NCBI GenBank assembly: GCA_963810815.1
Contig: CAWEPB010000007.1
Coordinates: 558,001-622,000 of the forward strand
Length of the DNA: 64,000 nucleotides
Direction of reading: 5' to 3'
Source of the DNA: CAVQWT01 sp963810815
GTDB lineage: Bacteria > Pseudomonadota > Gammaproteobacteria > Burkholderiales > Casimicrobiaceae
A program made the translations under genes and the position numbers. Below, piece by piece: positions 43,928 to 51,639 of this stretch. The notes beneath the pieces were generated by a model, which worked only from the letters and a program-made list of their open reading frames with translations, had not been told where the DNA came from and made no database searches. Position 1 is the stretch's first letter, and each line of letters starts with the position of its first letter.

Positions 43928-44367
43928 GTCCCGATGTCGGTGTCGGCACCGGTGCCGCCGGTGGCGCCGTCGGCGCCCTGGCTCCAGACGTCGATCTCGC
44001 CCTGCAGCCCCGGGTTGAGGTACTGGTACGGATGGCCCCAGGGATCCTTGGGGAGCCGCTCCAGGTATCCGTTCGGCTTCCAGTTCGGCGGCACCGGCGC
44101 GACCGTCGGGCGGGCGACCAGCGCCGCCAGTCCCTGCTCGGCCGTCGGGTAGCGCTGGTTGTCGAGCCGGTAGAGCTTCAGCGCCTGCATGATCGCCGCG
44201 ATGTCGTTCTTCGCCGCGATCGCGCGCGCCTCGTCGGGGCGGTCCAGCACCCGCGGCACGACCAGCGCCGCGAGGATGCCGAGGATCACGATCACGACCA
44301 TGATCTCGATCAGCGTGAACCCGGCGGCAGGCCGCTGCGGAGACCGAAGCGCGACGGTGGCAGTCAT
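43915..44367 (-). CDS. gspG: Type II secretion system major pseudopilin GspG
   Basis: A 150-residue major pseudopilin. A short leader ends at G|FTLIEIMVVIVILGILAALV. The family-specific tail follows: NDIAAIMQALKLYRLDNQRY, PTAEQGLAALV, PNGYLERLPKDPWGHPYQYL and the calcium-binding loop with DVWSQGADG. It forms the pseudopilus that pushes exoproteins out through GspD. It is the first gene of the leftward gspGHIJKLMN run; gspC, D, E and F are not in the window. The start at 44367 is the ATG nearest the leader. Confidence 0.95.
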   Translation of the reverse strand: MTATVALRSPQRPAAGFTLIEIMVVIVILGILAALVVPRVLDRPDEARAIAAKNDIAAIMQALKLYRLDNQRYPTAEQGLAALVARPTVAPVPPNWKPNGYLERLPKDPWGHPYQYLNPGLQGEIDVWSQGADGATGGTGADTDIGTWDL

Positions 44368-44373
44368 CGGGCG

Positions 44374-44381
44374 ATTATAAT
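44374..44381. promoter_or_regulatory. Shared ATTATAAT -10-like element between gspG and mltG
   Basis: ATTATAAT is its own reverse complement and lies in the 25-base gap between the two starts, so it could serve either direction with a very short leader. No clear -35 is visible on either side. Confidence 0.35.
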
Positions 44382-44392
44382 CCGCGCTTGCC

Positions 44393-45388
44393 ATGCGCCG
44401 CGCCGCCATCTTCCTGCTGTTCGTCGTCGTCGGCCTGGGCGCGGCCGCGGGCGGGGCGTGGTGGTGGACCGGACGGCCGCTGTCGCTGCCCGCCGAGCCG
44501 TATTCGTTCGAGGTCAGCCCGGGTGCCAGCCTCGGCGCGGTCGCGCGCGACCTCGCGGGCGCCGGCGTGCTGCCCGACGCGCGCGTGCTGATCGCCTACG
44601 CGCGGCTGGCCGGCGTCGACCGGACGATCAAGGCCGGCAACTACGAACTCCCGGCCGGCACCACGCTGCGCGGGCTGGTGGCGCGGCTGACGCAGGGCGA
44701 CGTGACGCAGACGGCGCTGACGCTGGTCGAGGGCACCACGTTTGCCGAACTGAAGGCGGCGCTCAAGGCCAACCCGGGCGTGCGCGACACCGTGCTCGGG
44801 CTCGACGACGCGGCGCTGATGCGAAAACTCGGCGTCGAGGGGACCTCGCCCGAAGGCTGGTTCTTTCCGGACACCTACTTTTTCGCGGCCGGCTCGACCG
44901 ACGCCGCGCTGCTCGCGCGCGCCCACGGCGCGATGCGGGCGCGCCTCGACGCCGCGTGGGCGGCTCGGGCGCCGAACCTGCCGCTGGCGAGCCCGTACGA
45001 GGCGCTGATCCTCGCGTCGATCGTCGAAAAGGAAACCGGCCGCGCCGCCGACCGGCCGCTGGTCGCGTCGGTCTTCATCAACCGGCTGAAGCTCGGCATG
45101 CGCCTGCAGACCGATCCGACGGTCATCTACGGGCTCGGCCCCGCGTTCGACGGCAACCTGCGCCGGCGCGATCTCGACGCCGACACGCCCTACAACACCT
45201 ACACGCGCGCCGGTCTGCCGCCGACGCCGATCGCGCTGCCGTCGCAGGCCTCGCTCGACGCCGTCGTCAATCCGCCGCGCTCCGACTACCTGTACTTCGT
45301 CGCGCGGGGCGACGGCAGTTCGCAGTTCTCGACGAATCTCTCCGATCACAACCGCGCCGTGGCAAAATTCCAGAAGGGCGGACGCTGA
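44393..45388 (+). CDS. mltG: Endolytic peptidoglycan transglycosylase MltG (YceG-like)
   Basis: A 331-residue inner-membrane enzyme that cuts nascent glycan strands and sets their length. One N-terminal helix (about 3-22) is followed by a LysM-like region and the YceG catalytic domain. The catalytic Glu is E212 in LASIVEKETGRAADRPLVAS, followed by VFINRLKLGMRLQTDPTVIY and YNTYTRAGLPPTPI. Downstream order with tmk and holB is the usual one. Confidence 0.95.
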   Translation: MRRAAIFLLFVVVGLGAAAGGAWWWTGRPLSLPAEPYSFEVSPGASLGAVARDLAGAGVLPDARVLIAYARLAGVDRTIKAGNYELPAGTTLRGLVARLTQGDVTQTALTLVEGTTFAELKAALKANPGVRDTVLGLDDAALMRKLGVEGTSPEGWFFPDTYFFAAGSTDAALLARAHGAMRARLDAAWAARAPNLPLASPYEALILASIVEKETGRAADRPLVASVFINRLKLGMRLQTDPTVIYGLGPAFDGNLRRRDLDADTPYNTYTRAGLPPTPIALPSQASLDAVVNPPRSDYLYFVARGDGSSQFSTNLSDHNRAVAKFQKGGR

Positions 45389-45509
45389 CGCGCGAGCCGG
45401 CGCGTGCCGCGCTCCGTCGCCTGGAGCGATCCGCGCTTCGTTGCATCCCGTGCAGCACCTGCCGCCGCGCGTCCCTCCGAACTCTCCACCGACCTCCGCC
45501 CGACTTCCC

Positions 45510-46157
45510 ATGCCCGAACGCAACGGACGCTTCATCACGCTCGAAGGCATCGACGGCGCCGGCAAGAGCACCCACGTGGGCTGGCTGGTCGAGCACCTGG
45601 CGGTGACCGGGCACGAGGTGGTGGCGACCCGCGAGCCGGGCGGCACGCCGCTGGGCGAGGAGTTGCGACGGCTGCTGCTGACGGCGCCGATGACGCACGA
45701 CAGCGAGGCGCTGCTGATGTTCGCGGCGCGGCGCGAGCATCTGGAGCAGGTCATCCGGCCGGCGCTCGCGCGCGGGGCCTGGGTCGTGTGCGACCGCTTC
45801 ACCGACGCCACGTATGCGTACCAGGGCGGCGGCCACGGCGTCGCGCGCGAGCGGATCCGGATGCTGGAGGACTGGGTGCACGGCGACTGCCAGCCCGACC
45901 TCACGCTGCTGTTCGACGTGCCGCCCGCGGTGTCCCGCGCGCGGCTCGCCAAGGCGCAGCGCGAAGGGCGCGCGCTCGACAAGTTCGAACGCGAGGCGGC
46001 GGCGTTCTTCGATCGGGTGCGCGACGCCTACCTCGAGCGCGCCGGCGCCGACGCGGCGCGGTTCCGCATCGTCGACAGCACCCAGCCGGTCGCCACGGTG
46101 CGCGCGGCGCTCGCCGCGCACGTCGACGCCCTGGCGCGGCAGCGCGCCGACGTATGA
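45510..46157 (+). CDS. tmk: Thymidylate kinase
   Basis: A 215-residue cytosolic kinase that turns dTMP into dTDP. It has the P-loop GIDGAGKST (about 13-21), the DRY-like DRFTDATYAYQGGG (about 98-111) and the lid segment around AQREGRALDKFER. The ATG at 45510 gives the usual N-terminus (RFITLEGIDGAGKST). Its stop overlaps the holB start (ATGA), which couples the two genes. Confidence 0.95.
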   Translation: MPERNGRFITLEGIDGAGKSTHVGWLVEHLAVTGHEVVATREPGGTPLGEELRRLLLTAPMTHDSEALLMFAARREHLEQVIRPALARGAWVVCDRFTDATYAYQGGGHGVARERIRMLEDWVHGDCQPDLTLLFDVPPAVSRARLAKAQREGRALDKFEREAAAFFDRVRDAYLERAGADAARFRIVDSTQPVATVRAALAAHVDALARQRADV

Positions 46158-47209
46158 GCGACGATCGCGACGGCGCGACTCCCGGCGCCGATTACCTGCC
46201 GTGGCTGCCGCTGCCGCCCTGGCACGAGGAGGCGCTGTCGGCGATGCTGGCCCGACGCGCGACCTGGCCGCACGCGCTGCTGCTGCAGGGTCCGGCGGGG
46301 ATCGGCAAGGAGGCGCTGGCGCTCGCGATGGCGCAGGCGCTGCTGTGCGAGTCCCCGGGGGTCGACGGTCGTGCCTGCGGCGCGTGCCCGTCGTGCCGCT
46401 ACGCGATCGCCGGCCAGCATCCCGACCTGCTGCGCGTGACGCAGCTGAGCTTTGGCGACGACGGCGAGCCGGAGTGGAAGGAGACGATCGGCGTCGACCG
46501 GATCCGCGACGTCACCTCGTTCACGCAGTTGAGCGCGCACCGGCAGCGCGCCAAGGTGGTGGTGATCGCGCCGGCGGAGCGGATGAACGCGAACGCGGCC
46601 AACGCGCTGCTGAAGACGCTGGAGGAGCCGCCGCCGGCGACGTACCTGATCCTGGTGACGGCGGCGCCGGGCCGGCTGCCGGCGACCATCGTCAGCCGCT
46701 GCCGCCGGTTGCCGGTGGCCCGTCCGGCGGCGGAGGCCGTGCTGCCTTGGCTTGCCGCGCAGGGCCTCCCGGAACCGGCGCTCGCGCTGGCGCAGGCCGG
46801 GGGCGCGCCGTTCGCGGCGCTGGCGTACGCCGACCCGGACTGGCAGCAGGAGCGCCGTGCGTGGCTGACGGCGCTCGGCGACCCCGCGCGACTGTCGGTG
46901 CTGGCGACCGCGGCGCGGATCGACGCCGGCGGCAAGGAGGTGCGGCGCGCGCGGCTGGCGCAGGCGCTCGACCTGCTGCTCGGCTGGTCCGCCGACCTGG
47001 CCCGCGTCGCGGCCGGCGCGGCGGCGCGCGCGCATCCGGATTGCGCCGAGGTCCTGGACCGGCTCGCCCCGCGGGTGGCGCCGCTACCCCTGTTTCGCTA
47101 TCATCGGGCGTTGTTGCGGCAACGCGCGCTGCTGGCGCACCCGCTGCAGCCGAGGCTCGTCGCCGAGGCGCTGTTGCTCGATTACCGCGCGCTGTTCGCG
47201 CCGGCGTGA
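46154..47209 (+). CDS. holB: DNA polymerase III subunit delta-prime
   Basis: A 351-residue clamp-loader subunit. It has LLQGPAGIGKEALALAMAQA (Walker A-like, about 43-62), a zinc site with four Cys (CGACPSC region, about 75-82), IRDVTSFTQLSAHRQRAKVV, and the sensor segment ANALLKTLEEPPPATYLILV. The C-terminal domain (about 230-351) is more variable. It acts at the replication fork with DnaX and HolA. Confidence 0.9.
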   Translation: MSDDRDGATPGADYLPWLPLPPWHEEALSAMLARRATWPHALLLQGPAGIGKEALALAMAQALLCESPGVDGRACGACPSCRYAIAGQHPDLLRVTQLSFGDDGEPEWKETIGVDRIRDVTSFTQLSAHRQRAKVVVIAPAERMNANAANALLKTLEEPPPATYLILVTAAPGRLPATIVSRCRRLPVARPAAEAVLPWLAAQGLPEPALALAQAGGAPFAALAYADPDWQQERRAWLTALGDPARLSVLATAARIDAGGKEVRRARLAQALDLLLGWSADLARVAAGAAARAHPDCAEVLDRLAPRVAPLPLFRYHRALLRQRALLAHPLQPRLVAEALLLDYRALFAPA

Positions 47210-47228
47210 CCCGCCGAGTCGTCCCGAA

Positions 47229-47247
47229 CGTACGGTCGGACCGTACG
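47229..47247. repeat. 19-bp perfect palindrome before the pilZ gene
   Basis: CGTACGGTCGGACCGTACG is a perfect inverted repeat (9-bp arms around one G). It is followed by several short GTCCGAAC or GTCCGACC repeats up to 47320. It could be an operator, a terminator-like stem for holB, or a small repeat family. Confidence 0.5.
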
Positions 47248-47328
47248 GCCGGACGACCCGACCGGACGCCGACCGACGCGGTCCGAACCGCGCAGTCCGA
47301 ACCCGCAGTCCGACCCGACCGCTCCCGG

Positions 47329-47721
47329 ATGGCCGACAAACCGACCGCTTCCGCCGCCAACGCCGCACTCGCCGCCAGCATGGCGCGGCCGGGGGTGCTG
47401 TCGCTCAACATCCGCGAGAAAGCCGCGCTGTACGCCGCCTACATGCCGTTTCTCAAAGGGGGCGGCATCTTCATCCCGACCTCGCGCGCCTACAGCCTCG
47501 GCGAGGAAGTGTTCATGTTGCTGTCGCTGATGGACGACCCGAACCGCATCGCGGTCCAGGGCAAGGTCGTCTGGGTGACGCCCGAAGGCGTCCAGGGCAA
47601 TCGCACCCAGGGCATCGGCGTCCAGTTCACCCAGGACGAGACCGGCGCGGCGGCCCGGGCGACGATCGAGAAGGTCCTCGGCGAAACCCTCGCGAGTTCG
47701 CGTCCCACGCACACGATGTGA
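47329..47721 (+). CDS. PilZ-domain protein
   Basis: A 130-residue protein dominated by one PilZ-like domain (about 20-115): RPGVLSLNIREKAALYAAYM, GGGIFIPTSRAYSLGEEVFM and VQGKVVWVTPEGVQGNRTQG. It lacks the full RxxxR and D/NxSxxG set that binds c-di-GMP, as does the pilus-assembly protein PilZ, whose gene also follows holB. A role in type IV pilus assembly is the likeliest. Confidence 0.85.
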   Translation: MADKPTASAANAALAASMARPGVLSLNIREKAALYAAYMPFLKGGGIFIPTSRAYSLGEEVFMLLSLMDDPNRIAVQGKVVWVTPEGVQGNRTQGIGVQFTQDETGAAARATIEKVLGETLASSRPTHTM

Positions 47722-47793
47722 CCGTCGCGGCCGGCGGTGCCCGGCCCGCGATCCCGTCGTGCCCACCGCGCCATCCCGCGCCCGGCGCCTTCC

Positions 47794-48624
47794 ATGTTCG
47801 TCGATTCGCACTGCCATCTCGATTTTCCCGAACTCGCGGCCCGGCTGCCGGAGCTGCTCGCGGCGATGGCGACGGCGCAGGTCACCCATGCGCTGTGCAT
47901 TTCGGTCAATCTGCCGGACTGGCCGGGCGTGTACCGGCTGGCGACCGCGCATCCGAACCTGTACGCGAGCGCCGGGGTCCACCCCGATTACGAGGACACG
48001 CCCGAACCCTCGGTGGCCGACCTGGTCGCGCTGGCGGCGCGACCCCGGGTCGTCGCGGTCGGCGAGACGGGGCTCGACTACTACCGGCTGACCGGCGACC
48101 TCGAATGGCAGCGCAGCCGCTTCCGAACCCACATCCGCGCCGCGCGCGAGGCCGGCCGGCCGCTGGTGATCCACACGCGCGCCGCGGCGGCCGACACGCT
48201 GGCGATCATGCGCGAGGAGCGCGCCGACGAAGCCGGCGGGGTGATGCACTGCTTCACCGAAACCTGGGAGGTCGCGCAGGCCGCGCTGGACCTGGGCTTC
48301 CACATCTCGTTCTCGGGCATCGTCACCTTCCGCAACGCGCGGGAACTGAAGGACGTCGCCGCCAGGGTGCCGCTCGACCGGATGCTGATCGAGACCGATT
48401 CACCGTACCTGGCGCCGGTTCCGCATCGCGGCAAGACCAACGAGCCGGCGTACGTCCCCCACGTCGCGGCCGAGATCGCCCGGCTGCGCGGCGTGCCGGT
48501 CGAGGCGATCGCCGCGGCGACCACGGCAAATTTCTTTCGCCTGTTCCGGATCGATCCGGCGCGGGTGCCTGCGGCCGACACCGCAGAACCTTCGACGGCG
48601 ACTCCGGCCGCCTCCCAACTTTGA
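47794..48624 (+). CDS. TatD family metal-dependent hydrolase
   Basis: A 276-residue TIM-barrel hydrolase. It has the metal ligands of TatD enzymes: DSHCHLDF (about 4-11), GETGLDYYR (about 90-98), VIHTR (about 124-128), MHCF (about 151-154) and ETDSPYLAP (about 201-209). Relatives are deoxyribonucleases, 3'-exonucleases or D-aminoacyl-tRNA deacylases. ATG 47794 starts right at the barrel. Position after pilZ is conserved in proteobacteria. Confidence 0.92.
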   Translation: MFVDSHCHLDFPELAARLPELLAAMATAQVTHALCISVNLPDWPGVYRLATAHPNLYASAGVHPDYEDTPEPSVADLVALAARPRVVAVGETGLDYYRLTGDLEWQRSRFRTHIRAAREAGRPLVIHTRAAAADTLAIMREERADEAGGVMHCFTETWEVAQAALDLGFHISFSGIVTFRNARELKDVAARVPLDRMLIETDSPYLAPVPHRGKTNEPAYVPHVAAEIARLRGVPVEAIAAATTANFFRLFRIDPARVPAADTAEPSTATPAASQL

Positions 48625-48638
48625 GACCTTCGACCACC

Positions 48639-49289
48639 ATGCCCCTTCGCCACCGCGCCTTCGCCCGCCTGCTCGTCGCCCTGCTGTTCGCCGCCGCTCC
48701 CCACGCGCGGGCGCAGGACCCGCTGAACGACTTCATGATCGCCGTCGCCAACGACCGCGCGCCCCAGGTCCGGGCGCTGCTGCAGCGAGGCATGGACCCG
48801 AACTCGGTCGACGCCGCCGGCGATCCGGCGCTGCTGATCGCCGCCCGGGCCGGCAACGCCGCCACCGTCGACGTGCTGCTCGATGCCAAGGCGAACGTCG
48901 ACGCGCGCAACCGCTTCGGCGACACGCCGCTGATGGTCGCCGTGCTGCAGGGCCGGGTCGACGTGGCGAGGAAGCTCCGCGCACGGGGCGCGGCGGTGAA
49001 CACGTCCGGGTGGACGCCGCTGATCTACGCGGCGACCGGCGGCCACGAGGAACTGGTGCGCTGGCTGCTCGCCGAGGGCGCGGCGATCGACGCGGCCTCG
49101 CCCAACGGGACGACCGCACTGATGATGGCGGCGCGCGAAGGCCGCTACGGCGCCGCGGTGCTGTTGATCGAGCGGGGTGCCGACGTCAATCGGCGCAGCG
49201 ACGCGGGCGCGACGGCGCTCGGCTTCGCGCAGGCGACCGGCGACAAGGCACTGGAAGAGCGCCTGCGGAAGGCCGGCGCCCGCGATTGA
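48639..49289 (+). CDS. Exported ankyrin-repeat protein
   Basis: A 216-residue protein with a signal peptide (about 1-25, ending HARAQ) and five ankyrin repeats, for example DPALLIAARAGNAATVDVLL, DTPLMVAVLQGRVDVARKL and TTALMMAAREGRYGAAVLLI. Ankyrin domains bind proteins; a periplasmic position is inferred. The ATG at 48639 lies 14 bases after tatD, and the gene converges on the NlpC/P60 gene with a 12-base gap. Confidence 0.88.
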   Translation: MPLRHRAFARLLVALLFAAAPHARAQDPLNDFMIAVANDRAPQVRALLQRGMDPNSVDAAGDPALLIAARAGNAATVDVLLDAKANVDARNRFGDTPLMVAVLQGRVDVARKLRARGAAVNTSGWTPLIYAATGGHEELVRWLLAEGAAIDAASPNGTTALMMAAREGRYGAAVLLIERGADVNRRSDAGATALGFAQATGDKALEERLRKAGARD

Positions 49290-49301
49290 GCCGGGGGCCG
49301 G

Positions 49302-50102
49302 TCAGTCGACCGGCGGGTCGGCCGGCCCGGCGTCCGCAGGCAGGCCCGAAGACCTGACGGCCGCAACGCCGCCGACGGCGGCCGGCGGCGTGGTCGAGGC
49401 GTTGGCCTCGCCGATCAGCGATGGCAGCAGTTCCGGCACGCTGCCGGCCAGCCGGCGTGCGCCGTCGAACCGCTTCTGCCAGTACTGGCGGTCGATCTCG
49501 GCAATCTCCACTTCGCGGCCGCGGCGCGGCGCATGGATGAAGCGGTTGTCGCCGAGGTAGATCCCCACGTGCGAGAAGGCGAACCGGCGCGTGTTGAAGA
49601 AGACGAGGTCGCCCGGGGCGAGTTCGTCCAGCGCGACCTTGTCCCCCAGCCGGCTCATCTCCTTCGCCGTGCGGGGCAGCGTCACGCCGGTGACCTGCTG
49701 GAACACGTACTGGACGAGACCGCTGCAGTCGAGCCCCGTTTCCGGCCGGCTGCCGCCGAACTTGTACTTGACCCCGAGCAGCGACAGCGCCTGGTTGGCG
49801 AGGCCCTGCGCGCCCTCCATGGCCGAATGGGCCGCAGCCCTGGCGCGTGCGGTCACGCCGCCGTCGGTCGCGGCCGGCGCGGCCTCCTGAGCGCGCACCC
49901 CGGACGAGCCGAGGGCGATGCCGGCGGCCAGCGCGAGGGTCGCGAGCGACGCGCGGCGCGGAGGGCGCCGGCGCGTCGCGGCGGCGGGGCCGGGACTGGC
50001 GGCGCGGCGATCGGCGTCGCTTTCGTCGGGGCTGCCGACGGCGGTGCCCGTCGGGCTGACGATGGGGCGATCGAGGGGGCTGGAGATGGGCATGGCCGGC
50101 AT
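49302..50102 (-). CDS. NlpC/P60 family cysteine peptidase (probable peptidoglycan endopeptidase)
   Basis: A 266-residue exported protein. A long Arg-rich leader and a hydrophobic segment (about 52-70) precede the NlpC/P60 domain (about 98-220). The catalytic Cys is in GLDCSGLVQYVF, the His in FSHVGIYLGD and the third residue near RFIHAP. Such enzymes cut stem peptides of the cell wall. The ATG at 50102 overlaps the rnfH stop (TAATG), so the three genes 51078-49302 form one leftward unit. A start at 50093 is possible. Confidence 0.85.
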   Translation of the reverse strand: MPAMPISSPLDRPIVSPTGTAVGSPDESDADRRAASPGPAAATRRRPPRRASLATLALAAGIALGSSGVRAQEAAPAATDGGVTARARAAAHSAMEGAQGLANQALSLLGVKYKFGGSRPETGLDCSGLVQYVFQQVTGVTLPRTAKEMSRLGDKVALDELAPGDLVFFNTRRFAFSHVGIYLGDNRFIHAPRRGREVEIAEIDRQYWQKRFDGARRLAGSVPELLPSLIGEANASTTPPAAVGGVAAVRSSGLPADAGPADPPVD

Positions 50103-50512
50103 TATCGCTCATCCGGCGGGGTGCCGTCGTCGGGCCGGCCGGACCCGCGTTTGGCCCCCGGGGCAGGGCGCGGCAAGGGTTTGGCTTCGGCGCGCCGGCG
50201 GCGGGCGTCCTTCGGGTCGACCAGGAGGGGCCGCAGGACGTCGATCCGGTCGCCGTCGCGCAGCGGGGCGGCGGCGCGGACGCGACGGCCGGCGATGGCG
50301 TAGCTCACGCGCTCCGGATCGAAGCCCCAGGGCACGGCCAGCGCCGAGCGGACGACGGCGTCGCCGACGGTCGCTCCGGCCGGGAGCCTCAGGGCGACGA
50401 CGTCCTGCGCCCCGGGCGTCGCCCAGGCGACCGCAACCGCCAGGGCGTCCTGAACCGGAGTCCCGGAAGGGCGGTCCGGGGCGCCGTGCGCGGGCGGGCG
50501 TGCCTTCTTCAC
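50102..50512 (-). CDS. rnfH: RnfH family ubiquitin-like protein
   Basis: A 136-residue protein with a RnfH/ubiquitin-fold domain (about 17-100): VAVAWATPGAQDVVALRLPA, PWGFDPERVSYAIAGRRVR and LRDGDRIDVLRPLLVDPKDA, the hallmark end of the family. A Lys/Arg/Pro-rich tail follows. RnfH genes normally follow ratA as here. The GTG at 50512 overlaps the ratA stop (GTGA). The function of the family is unclear. Confidence 0.88.
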   Translation of the reverse strand: MKKARPPAHGAPDRPSGTPVQDALAVAVAWATPGAQDVVALRLPAGATVGDAVVRSALAVPWGFDPERVSYAIAGRRVRAAAPLRDGDRIDVLRPLLVDPKDARRRRAEAKPLPRPAPGAKRGSGRPDDGTPPDER

Positions 50513-51078
50513 GGTGCTGCGCCGGGGTCGGTCCCGGTGCCGGTGCCCGGGACCGTGCCGGTCCCGTGGCCGGCACCGGGCGTGGGGACCGGGGCAGAGC
50601 CAGGGGCGGGGGCGGGGGGCGCGCCGGCGCCGCCCGCCGCGGCCTCCCGGGCGGTCTGCCACTCGGCGCGGCGGACGAACGCGTCGATGAAGGTGTTGGC
50701 GATGTGGCCGAACACGGGACCGACGACCCGCTCGAGCAGGTGGGTCGTGAATTCGTAGGCGAGGACGAACTCGACCTTGCAGGCGTCCTCGGCGAGGGCG
50801 GTGAACTTCCATTCGCCATGCAGGTGGCGGAATGGCCCGTCCTTGAGGGTGACGACGATCGACGTCGGCGGGGCATTCACGTTGTCGGTCGTGAAATGCG
50901 CGCGGACGCCGTGGTAGTCGATGTCGACGCGCGCGGTCTTCCCGCCGGCGTGCGTCTCGAATACCTGTGCGCCGCCGCACCAGGGGAGGAAGTCCGGGTA
51001 GCGCTCGATGTCGTCGACCAGCGCGAACATCCGCGCGGCGCTGAACGGCACCAGCACCGATCGGTGCACCGACTGCAT
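50509..51078 (-). CDS. ratA: RatA family START-like protein (coenzyme Q-binding Coq10 type)
   Basis: A 189-residue protein with a START/Coq10-like domain (about 1-145): VHRSVLVPFSAARMFALVDD, YPDFLPWCGGAQV and EFVLAYEFTTHLLERVVGPV. Relatives bind ubiquinone or, for E. coli RatA, associate with ribosomes. The C-terminus is an unusual Gly/Thr/Pro tail (about 155-189) from a simple repeat of GGTGCC-like bases. It diverges from smpB, as in many proteobacteria. Confidence 0.88.
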   Translation of the reverse strand: MQSVHRSVLVPFSAARMFALVDDIERYPDFLPWCGGAQVFETHAGGKTARVDIDYHGVRAHFTTDNVNAPPTSIVVTLKDGPFRHLHGEWKFTALAEDACKVEFVLAYEFTTHLLERVVGPVFGHIANTFIDAFVRRAEWQTAREAAAGGAGAPPAPAPGSAPVPTPGAGHGTGTVPGTGTGTDPGAAP

Positions 51079-51136
51079 GGGGGGTTGCTAGAATGCGCGT
51101 CCGGCGTGGCGGGCGGATCCCGTCGTGCGGCCACTC

Positions 51137-51598
51137 ATGAGCATAGTCGACAATCGCAAAGCCTATCACGACTACTTCGTCGAGGAGAAATTCGAGGCGG
51201 GGATGGCGCTCGAGGGTTGGGAGGTGAAGGCCATCCGCGCCGGCCGCGCCCAGCTCAAGGAAGCCTACGTCGTGGTCAAGGACGGCAACATCGTGCTGCT
51301 CGGCGCGCACATCACGCCGCTGACGCAGGCGTCGACGCACGTCCGCGCCGACCCCACGCGCACCCGCCGGCTGCTGCTCCACCGCGACGAAATCAACCGG
51401 CTGGTCGGCAAGGTCGAGCGCGCCGGCTACACCATGGTCCCGCTCGACCTGCATTACACGCGCGGGCGGGTCAAGCTCGAAATCGGGCTCGCGCGCGGCA
51501 AGAAGCAGCACGACAAGCGCGCCGCGATCAAGGATCGCGAGTGGAGCCGCGAGCAGCAGCGCCTGCTGCGGCAGCGGACCACCGGCGTCCGCGGCTAG
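51137..51598 (+). CDS. smpB: SsrA-binding protein SmpB
   Basis: A 153-residue RNA-binding protein that brings tmRNA to stalled ribosomes. It has DYFVEEKFEAGMALEGWEVK, IRAGRAQLKEAYVVVKDGNI, HYTRGRVKLEIGLARGKKQH and the basic C-terminal tail DKRAAIKDREWSREQQRLL. ATG 51137 starts at the conserved NRKAYHDY region. A TAGAAT at 51089-51094 could be its -10. Confidence 0.95.
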   Translation: MSIVDNRKAYHDYFVEEKFEAGMALEGWEVKAIRAGRAQLKEAYVVVKDGNIVLLGAHITPLTQASTHVRADPTRTRRLLLHRDEINRLVGKVERAGYTMVPLDLHYTRGRVKLEIGLARGKKQHDKRAAIKDREWSREQQRLLRQRTTGVRG

Positions 51599-51639
51599 GC
51601 TCGCCGGACTCCGGCGCCGGGCCGAAGACGCCTGTAGCC

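Noticed and set aside
50509..51078. RatA as the toxin of a toxin-antitoxin pair
   Set aside because: The protein is a Coq10/START-type member with conserved rnfH and smpB neighbours; nothing here behaves as an antitoxin.
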